A stretch of 64,000 bases of DNA from Ochromonas danica (Eukaryota > Sar > Chrysophyceae > Chromulinales > Chromulinaceae): assembly GCA_015146655.1 (NCBI GenBank), contig VKHL01000001.1, positions 117,501 through 181,500 on the forward strand. The letters are read 5' to 3'. Shown one piece after another: positions 29,931 through 40,800 of the stretch. How positions within the stretch are numbered: position 1 is the first letter of the stretch; each line of letters opens with the position of its first letter. The position numbers and the translations under genes are program-made. The notes beneath the pieces are model-generated. The model was not told the origin of the DNA and did no database searches. It saw only the letters and a program-made list of their open reading frames with translations.

Positions 29931-31046
29931 ATGGAGAACGCCAAAGATGGAGAAAACGAAGGCATTTTCGATGCTTGCTGTAAATTAAGAAGACTCTTGT
30001 TAGGACCCAAGGAAACAAACATTATTGTCAGCGATAAGGAAGAACTAGTTATCACAGCATCTGAAGTGCTTGGCACGGCGCAGTTTCAAGGCGAATACAA
30101 GATGCTTGCGAAAGATATCAAAACGCTGAATCTGACCAACAACGAACTGACCGACGATACACTAGTACTAGTAGTTGATATGCTCGTGGAGCAGTGCGGT
30201 ATTTTTGGCGTGCTTTGGCATGTGGATCTTAAATGGAATCGGCTGACCATCAATTGTATACAGCACATCAAGAAGTTGATTACAGCATTCCAGTTCAAAA
30301 TTGTCGTTGATTTGCGGTACAACTCGATGATCTATGAGGAAATGCACAGGACGCTGGAAGAAGAAAACATCAAGGATTATGTGGAATACAGAGACCCGGC
30401 CACATGCTATTATCAACAGGCATTCGTGTTACAAAAGCGTAACGAAGAAGGTATTCAAGGCCTCGTGGAAAGCACTAAGAAGCTAGAAGCTACTGTGGGA
30501 CAGATGGTTCGCTCAGCACAAAATAGATCGAAAGAGATGGAGCGTGCGATTGAGCATTTGTTACTCAATAAACTATCGAAAGACTATGATTGCGACTCAT
30601 TGACAAGTAAATTCAACGGTGGTAAAATAAAGGCTTCCAACGGCGATGAGTTGGTTCAGTGGGATGCAATTCTGGTTGGAAAGAGATTGACTGATAATGA
30701 ATACAAACTTCTCTTTGTGGAGGTGAAAGAGATTCCCCATCCGAACGATATTATTAACGAACAAAACACAGAGAAGCTGGATTTTAAAACTAAGATTGAG
30801 CGAATGTGTAAGTATTTGCGTGTGACGTTGAATAGTGAAACTGGAAACTATCGCGTGGCTTATCAAACACAACGCAATTCTCTTAGCCATTACAAAGACA
30901 GCTCGTTGGTCTTTGTCTATGCAAGTGGACTAATGGGTGAAGACGTGAAGTCAAAAGTGCGAGAACTAAGCACTATGATGAAGGATGTTCAATTGATGAC
31001 CGCAGAGTCGCCACGATTAACGGAGTGTCACCTTACACTTTACTGA
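29931..31046 (+). CDS. LRR-like plus PD-(D/E)XK nuclease-fold protein
   Basis: A 371-aa protein starting at the first in-frame ATG (29931); a stop closes the frame upstream. Residues about 45-130 look like short leucine-rich repeats (IKTLNLTNNELTDDTLVLVV, LWHVDLKWNRLTINC, IVVDLRYNSM). A helical linker (about 155-210, VESTKKLEATVGQMVRSAQN) leads to a restriction-endonuclease-like core: LVQWDAILVG ... YKLLFVEVKEIPH, which fits the D-(X)n-E-X-K signature of PD-(D/E)XK nucleases, followed by helices and VAYQTQRNSLS. Nuclease domains of this kind occur at the C-termini of Crinkler-type and other fast-evolving protist proteins. Codons ending in G or C (GCG, CTG, ACG, GGC) are much commoner than in neighbouring genes, which suggests transfer or mobility. 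The last codons are part of a 176-bp tandem duplication. Confidence 0.65.
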   Translation: MENAKDGENEGIFDACCKLRRLLLGPKETNIIVSDKEELVITASEVLGTAQFQGEYKMLAKDIKTLNLTNNELTDDTLVLVVDMLVEQCGIFGVLWHVDLKWNRLTINCIQHIKKLITAFQFKIVVDLRYNSMIYEEMHRTLEEENIKDYVEYRDPATCYYQQAFVLQKRNEEGIQGLVESTKKLEATVGQMVRSAQNRSKEMERAIEHLLLNKLSKDYDCDSLTSKFNGGKIKASNGDELVQWDAILVGKRLTDNEYKLLFVEVKEIPHPNDIINEQNTEKLDFKTKIERMCKYLRVTLNSETGNYRVAYQTQRNSLSHYKDSSLVFVYASGLMGEDVKSKVRELSTMMKDVQLMTAESPRLTECHLTLY

Positions 31047-31376
31047 CCACAGCCTGATTCGTGTGTCTGACGCTAATAAATTATTGTGTCTCGCTTAAGA
31101 TTTTGATTTCTCTCCCGTATGTTTTGTTAAAAGAACTTAATCGACCCAAACTGGGCATCTCCATTCTTCACCAACCAGGCAGCACAACTTAAAACTGCCA
31201 GTGTCACCTTACACTTTACTGACCACAGCCTGATTCGTGTGTCTGACGCTAATAAATTATTGTGTCTCGCTTAAGATTTTGATTTCTCTCCCGTATGTTT
31301 TGTTAAAAGAACTTAATCGACCCAAACTGGGCATCTCCATTCTTCACCAACCAGGCAGCACAACTTAAAACTGCCA
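31025..31376. repeat. Perfect 176-bp tandem duplication at the 3' end of the nuclease gene
   Basis: Copies at 31025-31200 and 31201-31376 appear identical along their whole length when read side by side. The first copy begins within the last seven codons of the nuclease gene and includes its stop; the second is untranslated. The identity implies a very recent event or active homogenisation (or an assembly artefact). Confidence 0.93.
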
Positions 31377-31996
31377 TGCGGCGTTGAGACGATCTGCTCC
31401 ATCTTGCCGCAACAACATACACTTCAACGTCACAGTTAAACCCATTCTTGTATTGGATCAGTTTACCACTTTTACGCCGCTATGGTTTGCTCAGGCATGC
31501 CGATCCCTTCGTCTTCCATTTCCACTCGAACCATAACCAACTTCTGAAGCTCGGGCATTCTGTGCGAATGCAAGACAGACAAATTCAAACTTCGAAGAGT
31601 GTTGTGAGCGCGAGACGTGGTTATATTCTCTCCAAGATTGAGTTTGGATCAAAACATCTGTAAATCCGTTTCCAATCTTCTCTCTTGCATCGAATTTATC
31701 ATTCTTCTTTCTAATGATATTTGCAAAACGTATGAAAGTTAGACGACTCTAACAACAGAGCGATGTTGCATAACTTTTAAAGACAGCACACACATCTGGG
31801 TGCTGAAGTGTGTCTAAAGCGGTTGTCTATGAGATGAGTTATAATTAAATTTGCTACCTTAGAGAGTACTAGATCAAGGGGAAGACCTTTCTCGTTAAAG
31901 AATGATCACCATCTTCTCGATTACAACCGGAAAACAACGTCATGTAACGAGAAAAAGGAAATCTCAACAAAAACAAGAATATCACTTTAATTGGCC
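31377..31996. other. Region without a recognisable gene
   Basis: 620 bp between the tandem duplication and the lipin-family gene. A 71-codon frame (31448-31663, plus strand) exists but shows no recognisable domain. The balanced base composition continues to about 31650 and then turns AT-rich, which probably marks the edge of the nuclease island. Confidence 0.4.
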
Positions 31997-34900
31997 TCAT
32001 AACTCATCCAAGCTGGGTAATGGCATCTTCCAGAAACTGTAATCTGAATAGCTTTCCTCTTGAATAATGACTTTGCTAGATGGTGTAGCAGGATATTGAG
32101 AAAGTTCTGTTTGTTCTTGTTGGATGGGAAGAGGCAACAAGGTCTCTTGAGTATCAGCACGAGGCTTTACATTATTATTCGGAGAAGCTGGAGACACTAC
32201 CGATAATGAAGAAATACTGGGCGCGCCTATCCAAACAGATTAAAGATGACATACACAATCCAAAATAGCAACAATATGTAAAATCTATCTTACCTTGCAG
32301 TTTGGGAAACTGATGCTCAATGATCTCAGCAAGTTCTTTGAATGTTTGAGATTGACTGCGATTAACCAAAATTCTTCTTAACTTCCCCTCTTTATCAACT
32401 AAAAAGATCCTTCCAGTGGGGAAAGCATTTCGGTCAAATGCAACCACATCCGATTCTCGTGATACAAAGGCTGCATAAAATGGAGAAAATGCAGATGGGA
32501 AAAGACTTCGAACTCCTCGAAGAGCAGCAGCTTTGAAAACCTCAGTTCGAGTAGGACCAAAAGCTTGAATCAGAGAAGCAGGAGATTTGAAAATAGGACC
32601 TTGTGGTAATCTTAGTCCCTTTGAAGTTTGAATAGTGTCCAAGAATGGCATATTTATACCAATGCCATTTGGCAATGTACCATCACAAAAATAAAGAATG
32701 CGATAACCTCTCTCACTAAGTTTGTTGAGAAAGCTAATTGCTTCAGAGTTATACCTCGGACCACGATAAGCTTTCCCATAGTCGAGAATGCTACTCCACA
32801 TACCTGCTCCAGCTGCAGGGCGGATGTCCATGAACACACAACCAATATCCACCACCTGGAGTCAATCATAACAAACAAATTTCATTAGTAAGCAATCAAT
32901 ACATTCATGTTAAAGAATCATGACTAATACATACCACAATTTTAGACTCAGCAGGCCAAAGATAGAGTTGCGTTGTTAACGAGGGAGAGCCAACAAGCTC
33001 GAAGGCAAGCTGATTACGATTATCACGTAAATCCAGTTGGTCTAATTGCTCTTTAGAAGGAATCAATACTTTTTTGTATCTGTAAGAACGGAAGCGCAAA
33101 CGTTTAGCTGTGAGAGACGATGAAAGTTCTTCTGTTTTACCATCCCCTTGAATATCCGATTTCTGATTTTTGTTCGTGAAAAATGACAATGAAGACAGCG
33201 AAGACTTGCCTCTACTGTCCAAGTTATTTCCACTTTCTTCTTCACCACCTTCCACAGAATGAGATAGGAATGAGTCAGTATCCGATTCATAGAAATCTCC
33301 ATCTGGTGGTCCAGGGAAAATATCCTCGTATGCGATGTCTTGTAGTGACAATTGATCATTGTCTGTTTCTCCCTCTATAATATCCTTATCTGGTGATGAT
33401 ACCACAGGAATAGCCTCCAATCGATCAGGCATGATGACATCTTTCTCTAATGAAAGTGAAACTTCCTGAACTTCCCCGAGAACACGTTCCAACACGGCCT
33501 CTTCTTCTCGCACTAAAGACGTGAGACCTGGGGGATCACTGGAGTCCAACTCTTGCTGATCTTCATAGTGATGATGAAAGAAATAATCATCTTGATCAGC
33601 AGATTGACCATCTAAACAATCCTTGCTGACATGTATCTCATCACGCTTTGGATCAATATTAATGTTCAACAACTGATGCAAACGGAAAGCCTCCGCCAAA
33701 TCAGTAAATGACTCTTTCCAGCCAATTCCAGCATTGCTCCACGACTTAAAATCTTCTACACTTTCAACCTTACCCTCATCAAGCTTGTTGCAAGAGAGAT
33801 AATGGGAGGCTTGAAGATCATCCATCGACTGACTACTGGCGGGAGTAAAATACTCGAGAGAAAGTTGTGAATGTGGATTGTGAGTCATTCCAGCAGGGGA
33901 GGTATATAAACGCTCTTCCTCCACATTGGATACATTCCATTCAGAAATGTGCTTTCCAAGCCATGAAGGCAAATCAGTTTGCTCCGATCTAGACTTTTCT
34001 TGAAGTCTTAAAAGTGCTTGATGTACACCAGAATCACTAATAGTTAATGCAGGTGCAACAAAGTCATCACTCAATATTGCAAAAGGATCATTGCCAGTCG
34101 CAATCAGAATATCGCTCATAAGTTGGATGTTTAGCAGATAATCATCTGCAATTATAACCAATCTTGGATCTATGAGAACACTTTTCCCCTGTGTAAGAAA
34201 CATATCCTCTGATATTCTATGTGTATACAGAAGCTCCAGTAGCTCATTAGAAGAGCGCGGTGCATTCTCACCAGAGAGTAAATCACCACAAAGAGATAAA
34301 GCGCGAAATCGGTGCATAGCTGTGGACTTTTCGAGAGGTTCAACTAATTTTGGCTTAGGTGACGCATTTTCTCTGCATTCAGGATGATGAAAATGCTCAA
34401 TATTACTGTGTTTTCCCGATGCTGTCATGCTTGCATCGAATTTACGAATGCTGATAGAAGATAGAGCCTCATTTTGTGTCAGCGAGGAATCTAGTGGATC
34501 AATATCAACAAAGTTTTCATCTCTAAACGAAGTTCTCTCTTGCCAATCATCAAAAGTCTCTCGCACCTCCGGAACAGCTCGGCCTTCAGCAACATCAGTC
34601 ATGGGGTTCTTCGAGCGCGATGGATGCTTGCCTTCAGCAACAATTTCTCCATGCTCACTATTTAACATCTGCAAATTAGATGCAGATTTCACTGGCAGAT
34701 AACCCCATCTCCAAATCCAAGACTGTTCAGGCGGCGCTTTTGCCATTTGATCAATTAAGGAGGAGGCTTCATTCTCGGGGAGTGTTATCTCAGTATTAAT
34801 AGTTGATATGGTAGTGATATCAACTTGAGACTCTTTTCTATCCACCAGATACTCCTTTTTCACATCACATTCTTCAATAACGATTTCTCCCGACGGCACG

Positions 34901-35495
34901 AATGACTCATATCGAGACATATCAGAGACAGAGCGATCGCGCCTGCCCGAAAATCCTGAACAAAACACAAACACACACATTCAACAATAATATTAAGAAG
35001 TGCTTTATTACCACAATATCTTCAATAGAGAGAGAAATCGAACAAACCTTGAGCATGTGATGCTGGACCACTGCCAATAACTGGACTAGACAGAGTGTGA
35101 CCCTCTGATAAACTCCTTCTTCTCTGCTTTGCCTCCTCTGTAGGAGGAGGAAGAAGTGGGTCCAGCACAGAAAGGATGGCTGACGACTCAGTCTCAACTT
35201 GTGGTGGTTCATCAGGAAGACCTTGCCCATCTTTCTTTTCCACCATTTTCGTTCTCTTGAGAAAGAAAGCTTCTCCTGCTGGACCCAAACGCATTAATAC
35301 ATTAACTTCTCTACCATCAACTTTCAACTTAACCACTTTTTTATCCCCTTTCTTGCAAGTTGTACCAAGTTTGACATGAAAAGGTGAGCAATTGATTGAT
35401 CCATCTGGTTGACGAACAGCGATGACGTCAATGGCACCTGATGCTGGTATAGGATTTTGTCCAAACAAATTTACTGCCCATCCTAAGACATTCAT
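31997..35495 (-). CDS. Lipin-family protein with a degenerate catalytic motif
   Basis: Four exons: 35495-35048, 34955-32935, 32855-32294 and 32226-31997, with consistent phases, giving 1086 aa. Residues 1-105 are a clear N-LIP domain (MNVLGWAVNLFGQ, SGAIDVIAVRQPDGSINCSPF, LMRLGPAGEAFFLKR). After a long acidic, Ser-rich middle comes the LNS2 domain: KKVLIPSKEQLDQLDLRDN, QLYLWPAESKIVV, LPQGPIFKSPASLIQAF, EVFKAAALRGVRSLFP, SPFYAAFVSRESDVVAF, GRIFLVDKEGKL. Lipins (Pah1) dephosphorylate phosphatidate to diacylglycerol through DxDGT. Here the motif reads D826-I-G-C-V, so the second Asp and the Thr are gone, and the SARAIGQAD-type loop is replaced by CDGTLPNG. The protein is probably not a phosphatase and may act as a regulator or scaffold. 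Splicing alternatives do not restore the motif. Confidence 0.88.
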
Positions 35496-35977
35496 TTCTA
35501 TATATATGATAGATTACCTTTTTGTAAACCAATCTGACCTGGTTATGATTCAAGATAAGGTCAAGTGGAATCTTCCACGTTCCACTCAAGAAGCTCTCAA
35601 CGTAACAGTGTATACGACTTTTAACACTTATTTTAGGCCTTTCGGACTGGCAGATGGCGAGTTCCCAGAGATGAGAGGCAGTGTAGGAGAATTGTTTTGA
35701 CAGAACTTCCCACAACTTTGACTTGATCTATGTAAATATGAAATCTCTGATTCGATAACAAAGAAGAGAATAAAGTGTGCTTGTTTAGCCTACCACTTCC
35801 CTGCCTGCCTTCACAAGTAATTAAAGCAGCAACCACTACCTCCCACCAACAATACTGCAATTCCATGGAATAGACTGGGAGAAGCGTTTTTGCCAATAAC
35901 AAAAGTCGTTTTTCATCTTCAGTGGCTGACGATGTGATAGCCATCGATGAAAAGAGCAATCAAAAGAGGAGAAAAGG
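35496..35977. promoter_or_regulatory. Divergent promoter region of the lipin-like and MiaB-like genes
   Basis: 482 bp between divergent starts. It includes a perfect 12-bp palindrome ATTCCATGGAAT (35860-35871), 106 bp before the MiaB-like start, sharing the TTCCATGGAA core with three other promoters. No gene is seen; short frames here lack recognisable features. Confidence 0.45.
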
Positions 35978-37762
35978 ATGAAGTTAAGTACCTATCCCAC
36001 TCGTTGTTTCATCAGACAAGCTCTTCTTAGAAGAGATCTTTCACAGAAGGTTCGTATTGATGTTTCTAAAGGCCCTGGATTGAGTGACTTTATCAAGAAG
36101 TCAACCACCAGCACAACCAATACATCCAATTTGTTAGAAAATGAAAAACCTACCCTTGCTTTACAACCTATGAAATTCCACATTGAAACTTATGGATGTC
36201 AAATGAATGTCTCTGACTCTGAGATTGTTTCCACGCTTCTTACAGCAGCTGGTCATCAACCATGTGCTGATTTAGAAGAAGCTGATCTCATTCTTACAAA
36301 CACTTGTGCTGTAAGAGATAATGCTGAATCTAAAGTATGGAATCGATTGAAATATTTCCAATCCATTCGTAGAAAACGTCGAACAAAAGCATCACGTGGT
36401 CGATATCCTGTTGTTGGTGTTTTGGGTTGTATGGCAGAACGATTAAAAGAAAAGTTATTAACAGAAGAAAGTGTAGATTTCATTTGTGGTCCTGATGCTT
36501 ATCGAGATATTCCAAGATTATTAGAACGAGTTGTAACTGTTGGACAAAAGCAAGCTAATACAGTATTATCATTTGAAGAAACTTATGCTGATATCAATCC
36601 GATTCGAGAAGTGAATACTACAAGTGCCTTTGTTTCAATCATGAGAGGATGTAATAATATGTGTTCCTTTTGTATTGTACCCTTTACACGTGGTAGAGAA
36701 CGCTCTCGTCCTATGGCATCTATTTTGGATGAGATTGCTACATTGAGTGCAAGAGGAGTGAAAGAAGTAGTTTTATTAGGACAGAATGTGAATGGATATC
36801 ATGATACATCTGAAGAATCTGCTTTGAAGTTTCCTTCAACACCTTATAAGGCAACACCAGGTTTTAATAATCTCTTCCGTAGTAAGAAACGAGATTTACC
36901 AGGTGCACGATTCCCTGACCTCTTGCGTGCTGTAGCTGCTATTAATCCAGAGATGAGAGTACGATTTACTTCTCCTCATCCAAAGGATTTCCCTGAAGAA
37001 GTACTAGAGGCAATTGCTGAAACTCCCAATATTTGTGCTGCATTGCACTTACCTGTTCAGAGTGGTAGTACGAGTATGCTTGAGCGTATGCGACGAGGAT
37101 ATACTCGTGATGCTTATCTCTCTCTTGTGGACAATGTTCGTCGAATGATTCCAGGTGTGACAATTTCCACTGATGTCATTGCTGGATTCTGTGATGAGAC
37201 AGAGGCAGAGCATGCTGATACACTGTCATTGATGGAACATGTCCAATTTGAACAAGCTTTTATGTTTGCTTATTCTTTACGCGAGCGTACTCATGCAGCT
37301 CATACTATGCAAGATAACGTTCCTGAGGATGTTAAACAACGTCGTTTACAAGAAATTATCGATACATTCCGCTCAAATGTTGGTAAAAGAAACATTCAAG
37401 AAGAGACAGATAAGGTGCGAGTGGTCTTGATTGAAGGAGAGGCAACTAAATCAACACCTCAAAACATCATCTTCACGGGTAGAACAGATGGTAACAAGCG
37501 AGTGGTTTTCCCTGCTCGTGATATCCCTTCTTTTGCAGGTGTTTTGCAACAACCAAGTTTGCTTCGTAGTCAAGCATTTGACTCGATTGCAAATGGTGGT
37601 GTTAACATGGTTGGACAAGATGATCTCGTAGGAAGATATGCATTAGTTAAAATCACCAAGTCAGACACCACAACATTAAGAGGAGATCTTCTCTCTGAGA
37701 TTTCCTTGAGTGACTATTTCAAACACAAAAGTCTCATTGATGAGCATATTCGGATGAAATAG
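35978..37762 (+). CDS. CDK5RAP1: tRNA 2-methylthio-N6-adenosine methylthiotransferase (MiaB / CDK5RAP1 type)
   Basis: A 594-aa single-exon radical-SAM enzyme that adds a methylthio group to N6-isopentenyl-A37 of tRNA. The N-terminal cluster domain has its three cysteines near residues 74, 110 and 151 (IETYGCQMNVSDSE, LTNTCAVRDNAE, GVLGCMAERL). The radical-SAM cluster is CxxxCxxC at 225/229/232 in IMRGCNNMCSFCIVPFTRG. Family motifs continue with VVLLGQNVNGYH, RVRFTSPHPKDF, LHLPVQSGSTSMLERMRRGYTR and DVIAGFCDETEAEH, ending in a TRAM-like C-terminal region (about 470-570). Insertions between LGQNVNGY and the next motif are longer than in bacterial MiaB. The first ~40 residues (TYPTRCFIRQALLRRDLSQK) fit a mitochondrial presequence, as in CDK5RAP1. 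Confidence 0.95.
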   Translation: MKLSTYPTRCFIRQALLRRDLSQKVRIDVSKGPGLSDFIKKSTTSTTNTSNLLENEKPTLALQPMKFHIETYGCQMNVSDSEIVSTLLTAAGHQPCADLEEADLILTNTCAVRDNAESKVWNRLKYFQSIRRKRRTKASRGRYPVVGVLGCMAERLKEKLLTEESVDFICGPDAYRDIPRLLERVVTVGQKQANTVLSFEETYADINPIREVNTTSAFVSIMRGCNNMCSFCIVPFTRGRERSRPMASILDEIATLSARGVKEVVLLGQNVNGYHDTSEESALKFPSTPYKATPGFNNLFRSKKRDLPGARFPDLLRAVAAINPEMRVRFTSPHPKDFPEEVLEAIAETPNICAALHLPVQSGSTSMLERMRRGYTRDAYLSLVDNVRRMIPGVTISTDVIAGFCDETEAEHADTLSLMEHVQFEQAFMFAYSLRERTHAAHTMQDNVPEDVKQRRLQEIIDTFRSNVGKRNIQEETDKVRVVLIEGEATKSTPQNIIFTGRTDGNKRVVFPARDIPSFAGVLQQPSLLRSQAFDSIANGGVNMVGQDDLVGRYALVKITKSDTTTLRGDLLSEISLSDYFKHKSLIDEHIRMK

Positions 37763-37833
37763 ATAGTGTTGTAACTTAATTTTGTACAGTGATTGATTTA
37801 CAAAGAGTTGGCATGTAAAACTAGCCAATTGAT

Positions 37834-40800
37834 TTAAAACTGTAGTACCTTTCCTCCAATTTGACTCAGATGAAAGCTTGAAGAGCGACTATCATCAAGC
37901 TTGGTACTTCTAATAGATAAGTTGTTACTAGGTACAAGTACTGGGAACTTTCTGATATAAGCTGGAGACGAGACAGAGGGAGACATTTGCACTGCAGAAG
38001 GAGGCTTTAGGATTGCTGGAGCACCTTCTTCATCACTACTGTAGACAACTATAGGATCTAAATTGTCCTTGGGAATAGTAAACGATGGCTTTCTTTGAGG
38101 TCGAAGTTTGCGATTTCTTTGATTTGGAGAGAGCATGGAAGGTTTGAAGGAAGGTTTCTGAAGTGGACCTGTGTATGATTTGACCGATTTGACCGCTTTT
38201 TCTTCATCTTCTTCATTTCCTTCTTCTCGAGGTTCATATTGAGTCAATTCCACTTGATCCTCTATGTTTAACTCCTGTAATGACTTGTTTTCTACGCCTA
38301 GAGTTATTGAAGGATTATTAGAGACCAATTGCTCCTGAGAAGGGAGTGAGAGAATTCCTGACACTTGAGTACTTTCCAATTTTTCTAATTCTTTGGAAAC
38401 AGAATCCATTGATTTCTCAGCAAACAAATCAAATCCTGAATTTAATCTCATCGACTGATCTTGCATAGGATCTCCATGAGGAGGTGTCATTGGAAGAGCA
38501 TCATCAAATATCAACTGCGAATCCTCATATCTCTCTTCTATGGATCTTCTGCGTGGCTCGAATGCAAAAGATGGAAGATTTATAGATAGATGATCTCCTT
38601 CAGATGAACATAACGACGCTTGCAAGAGTTTCTCATCTGTGCTAATGCTATCATCGTCATCATCATCTGATTGAGATTGATGCTGCTTTCTGACAACCAT
38701 ATGCTTAACCACTTGCAAATACTTCGGCTTTCTTTTAACAACTATACTCTGAGCAAGAATATCCTTTTGCTCACTACAAAGAAGTAAGTCTGGAGAAGGA
38801 GATCGCGAAGATATTACTCGCTTTGCACTACCTTCATAGGGTGTTGCAAGATCTACAGATGTATCAAAAGTTCTTCGATTCATTCTTGAATGAAGTTGAT
38901 TAATATCAGGAATTTCCAATGTGCTGGTAGAATGAGAGCGGCCAGATTCATTGTGATGAGTCATGTTCGCTTCAGGAGAAGGAGATCGTCTTTGATTCTC
39001 ATAAGCTTTTCCCTTGACACCAAGTTTGACAATTACTGGTGGAGGTGCTGGCGTGCTATTCTTGGTTTCAATGATTGATTTGCTTTGCTTGTTATTCTTC
39101 TTAGTGGCAACAGGATTGATATACTGCTTTCGTTCACCTTTGCTCAACAGAAATTTCAGATTATTTTCTGCAGTGGGATTAATGACTTTTGATCGATTAG
39201 ATGGCCTGCCAGCCATCAAGGGATCATGATTCTCAGATGGTGCAAAGCTTGAAGCAAGTTTGACTTCTTCTAATAAGCTGAAGATATCTTGAACGGGAGA
39301 TTCAGACTCAGTTTGATCTGCTGATATTGTCTTATTCTCATCTCCTTGAAGTGAGGAAAGGGAAACATGGACTTCATCTAATAACTTGGGTAGGATTTCA
39401 TGATCTTTAGTTGACGTATCAAGGAGTATTTGTATTTGTTCTGCATATTGATACTCATTGGGGGATCTATCATCATAATCAGGATCATGAATCACGTGAC
39501 TGGAAACAGAAGCAGGTCTATTAGTTTCTGGTTGAATGATTTCATCACTGAAAACAACTTTCCTCTGAGGTTGTGGTTCGCTCATGATTTGATCATGTAT
39601 TATCGAAATATCCTGTTCATTGCGAGTTGGTAGATTAAATTCATCATCAATTGCAGACGAAATTATATTTTCCGAACTCAGAACTGCCTGTGTCAATTGA
39701 TCATTGGCCATTTCTACTTCTGAATCAGCACGCCTGCACTCAGCAAATAGTGAGGATGATTCAACACTCACTCCTTCATTAACCTGAGGTACACTGTTGC
39801 CTGGACTTTCAGCAACTTTTTCGCTAGGACCAATGTCTTGCTGAGAAAGAGACTCACAAGGCCTGTTGACATTTGCCGCCATTGTTTCAGGTACATCATC
39901 GAGCACAACGCATAGGTTTTCCTCAACCTTTTCACTGGTATTCGCGGAGGAGCATCTACTATCTGCTCTTTCCTCAGAGCAAGCTTCGCTACCTCCTATT
40001 GAGGTTGAATGCTTCATCGACATCGAAGAAACTGGTCGTTTCTCTTCTTTTGCATGAGGCATTTTATTCTCAGTACTTCGCCCACGAGATAACGATAGAC
40101 CAACGTCAACCTCTTCATTTATATCAGCCGCGCTGTCACGCGATAGAACAAGTTTGCCTTCAACGGCACTTAATAATGCATTGACTTCAGGCATTCCCTG
40201 AATGCTGATTTCCTCACGTTGACTTCCCACCTGCTTTTCACCTTCATCAATACTCAAGCATCTACTGCTATACCTACTCTCTTCTTGTTCAATTCGCGCT
40301 TCTACAGAAGTGGGGCGTGTTGTTGATACAGAAGAGATTCGCTGAGCTTCTTCTTGTACCAGAGGAGTCGTCAGTACTTCATCATGCCCGGGCTCCCTGA
40401 CTAATGATGATTCAGTACCCACTTCTCCATTAGCCTGAGGTGCACTACCTTCGGCTCCAGTGATTTCTTCACCATGGTCTATGATATCTTGAGAAGGAAG
40501 ATCACTGGAATATACAGCTTTTGTTTCACGTACATCCACAACAGCAGTACATTGGTTTTCCTCCTGTTTCTCACTGCTACTCGAGGAGGATGATGCTGAG
40601 GACCTACTATCCGCTCTTGCTTCCTGATTCTCTGACGATGTATTCAAAGCTTCACTTAATTCCAATACTGTTTCTTTATTCAACCCCCAAAATCTTCCAC
40701 CTCCTGCTGAAGTAGGAGATGCAGAAGAAATGCGCTGGGCTTCTTCTGCTACCTGAGGAAGAATAACCATCTCACTCTTACTATCTTCTTCTATATCTGC

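Noticed and set aside
31448-31663. 71-codon frame after the tandem duplication
   Set aside because: No recognisable domain and no start context; kept only as part of the unassigned region.
32846-32940. Possibility that mis-chosen splice sites hide an intact lipin DxDGT motif
   Set aside because: Reading the intron and both flanks in the other frames gives no D-x-D-G-T; the chosen GT-AG join reproduces the normal spacing between KIVV and the conserved Asp.
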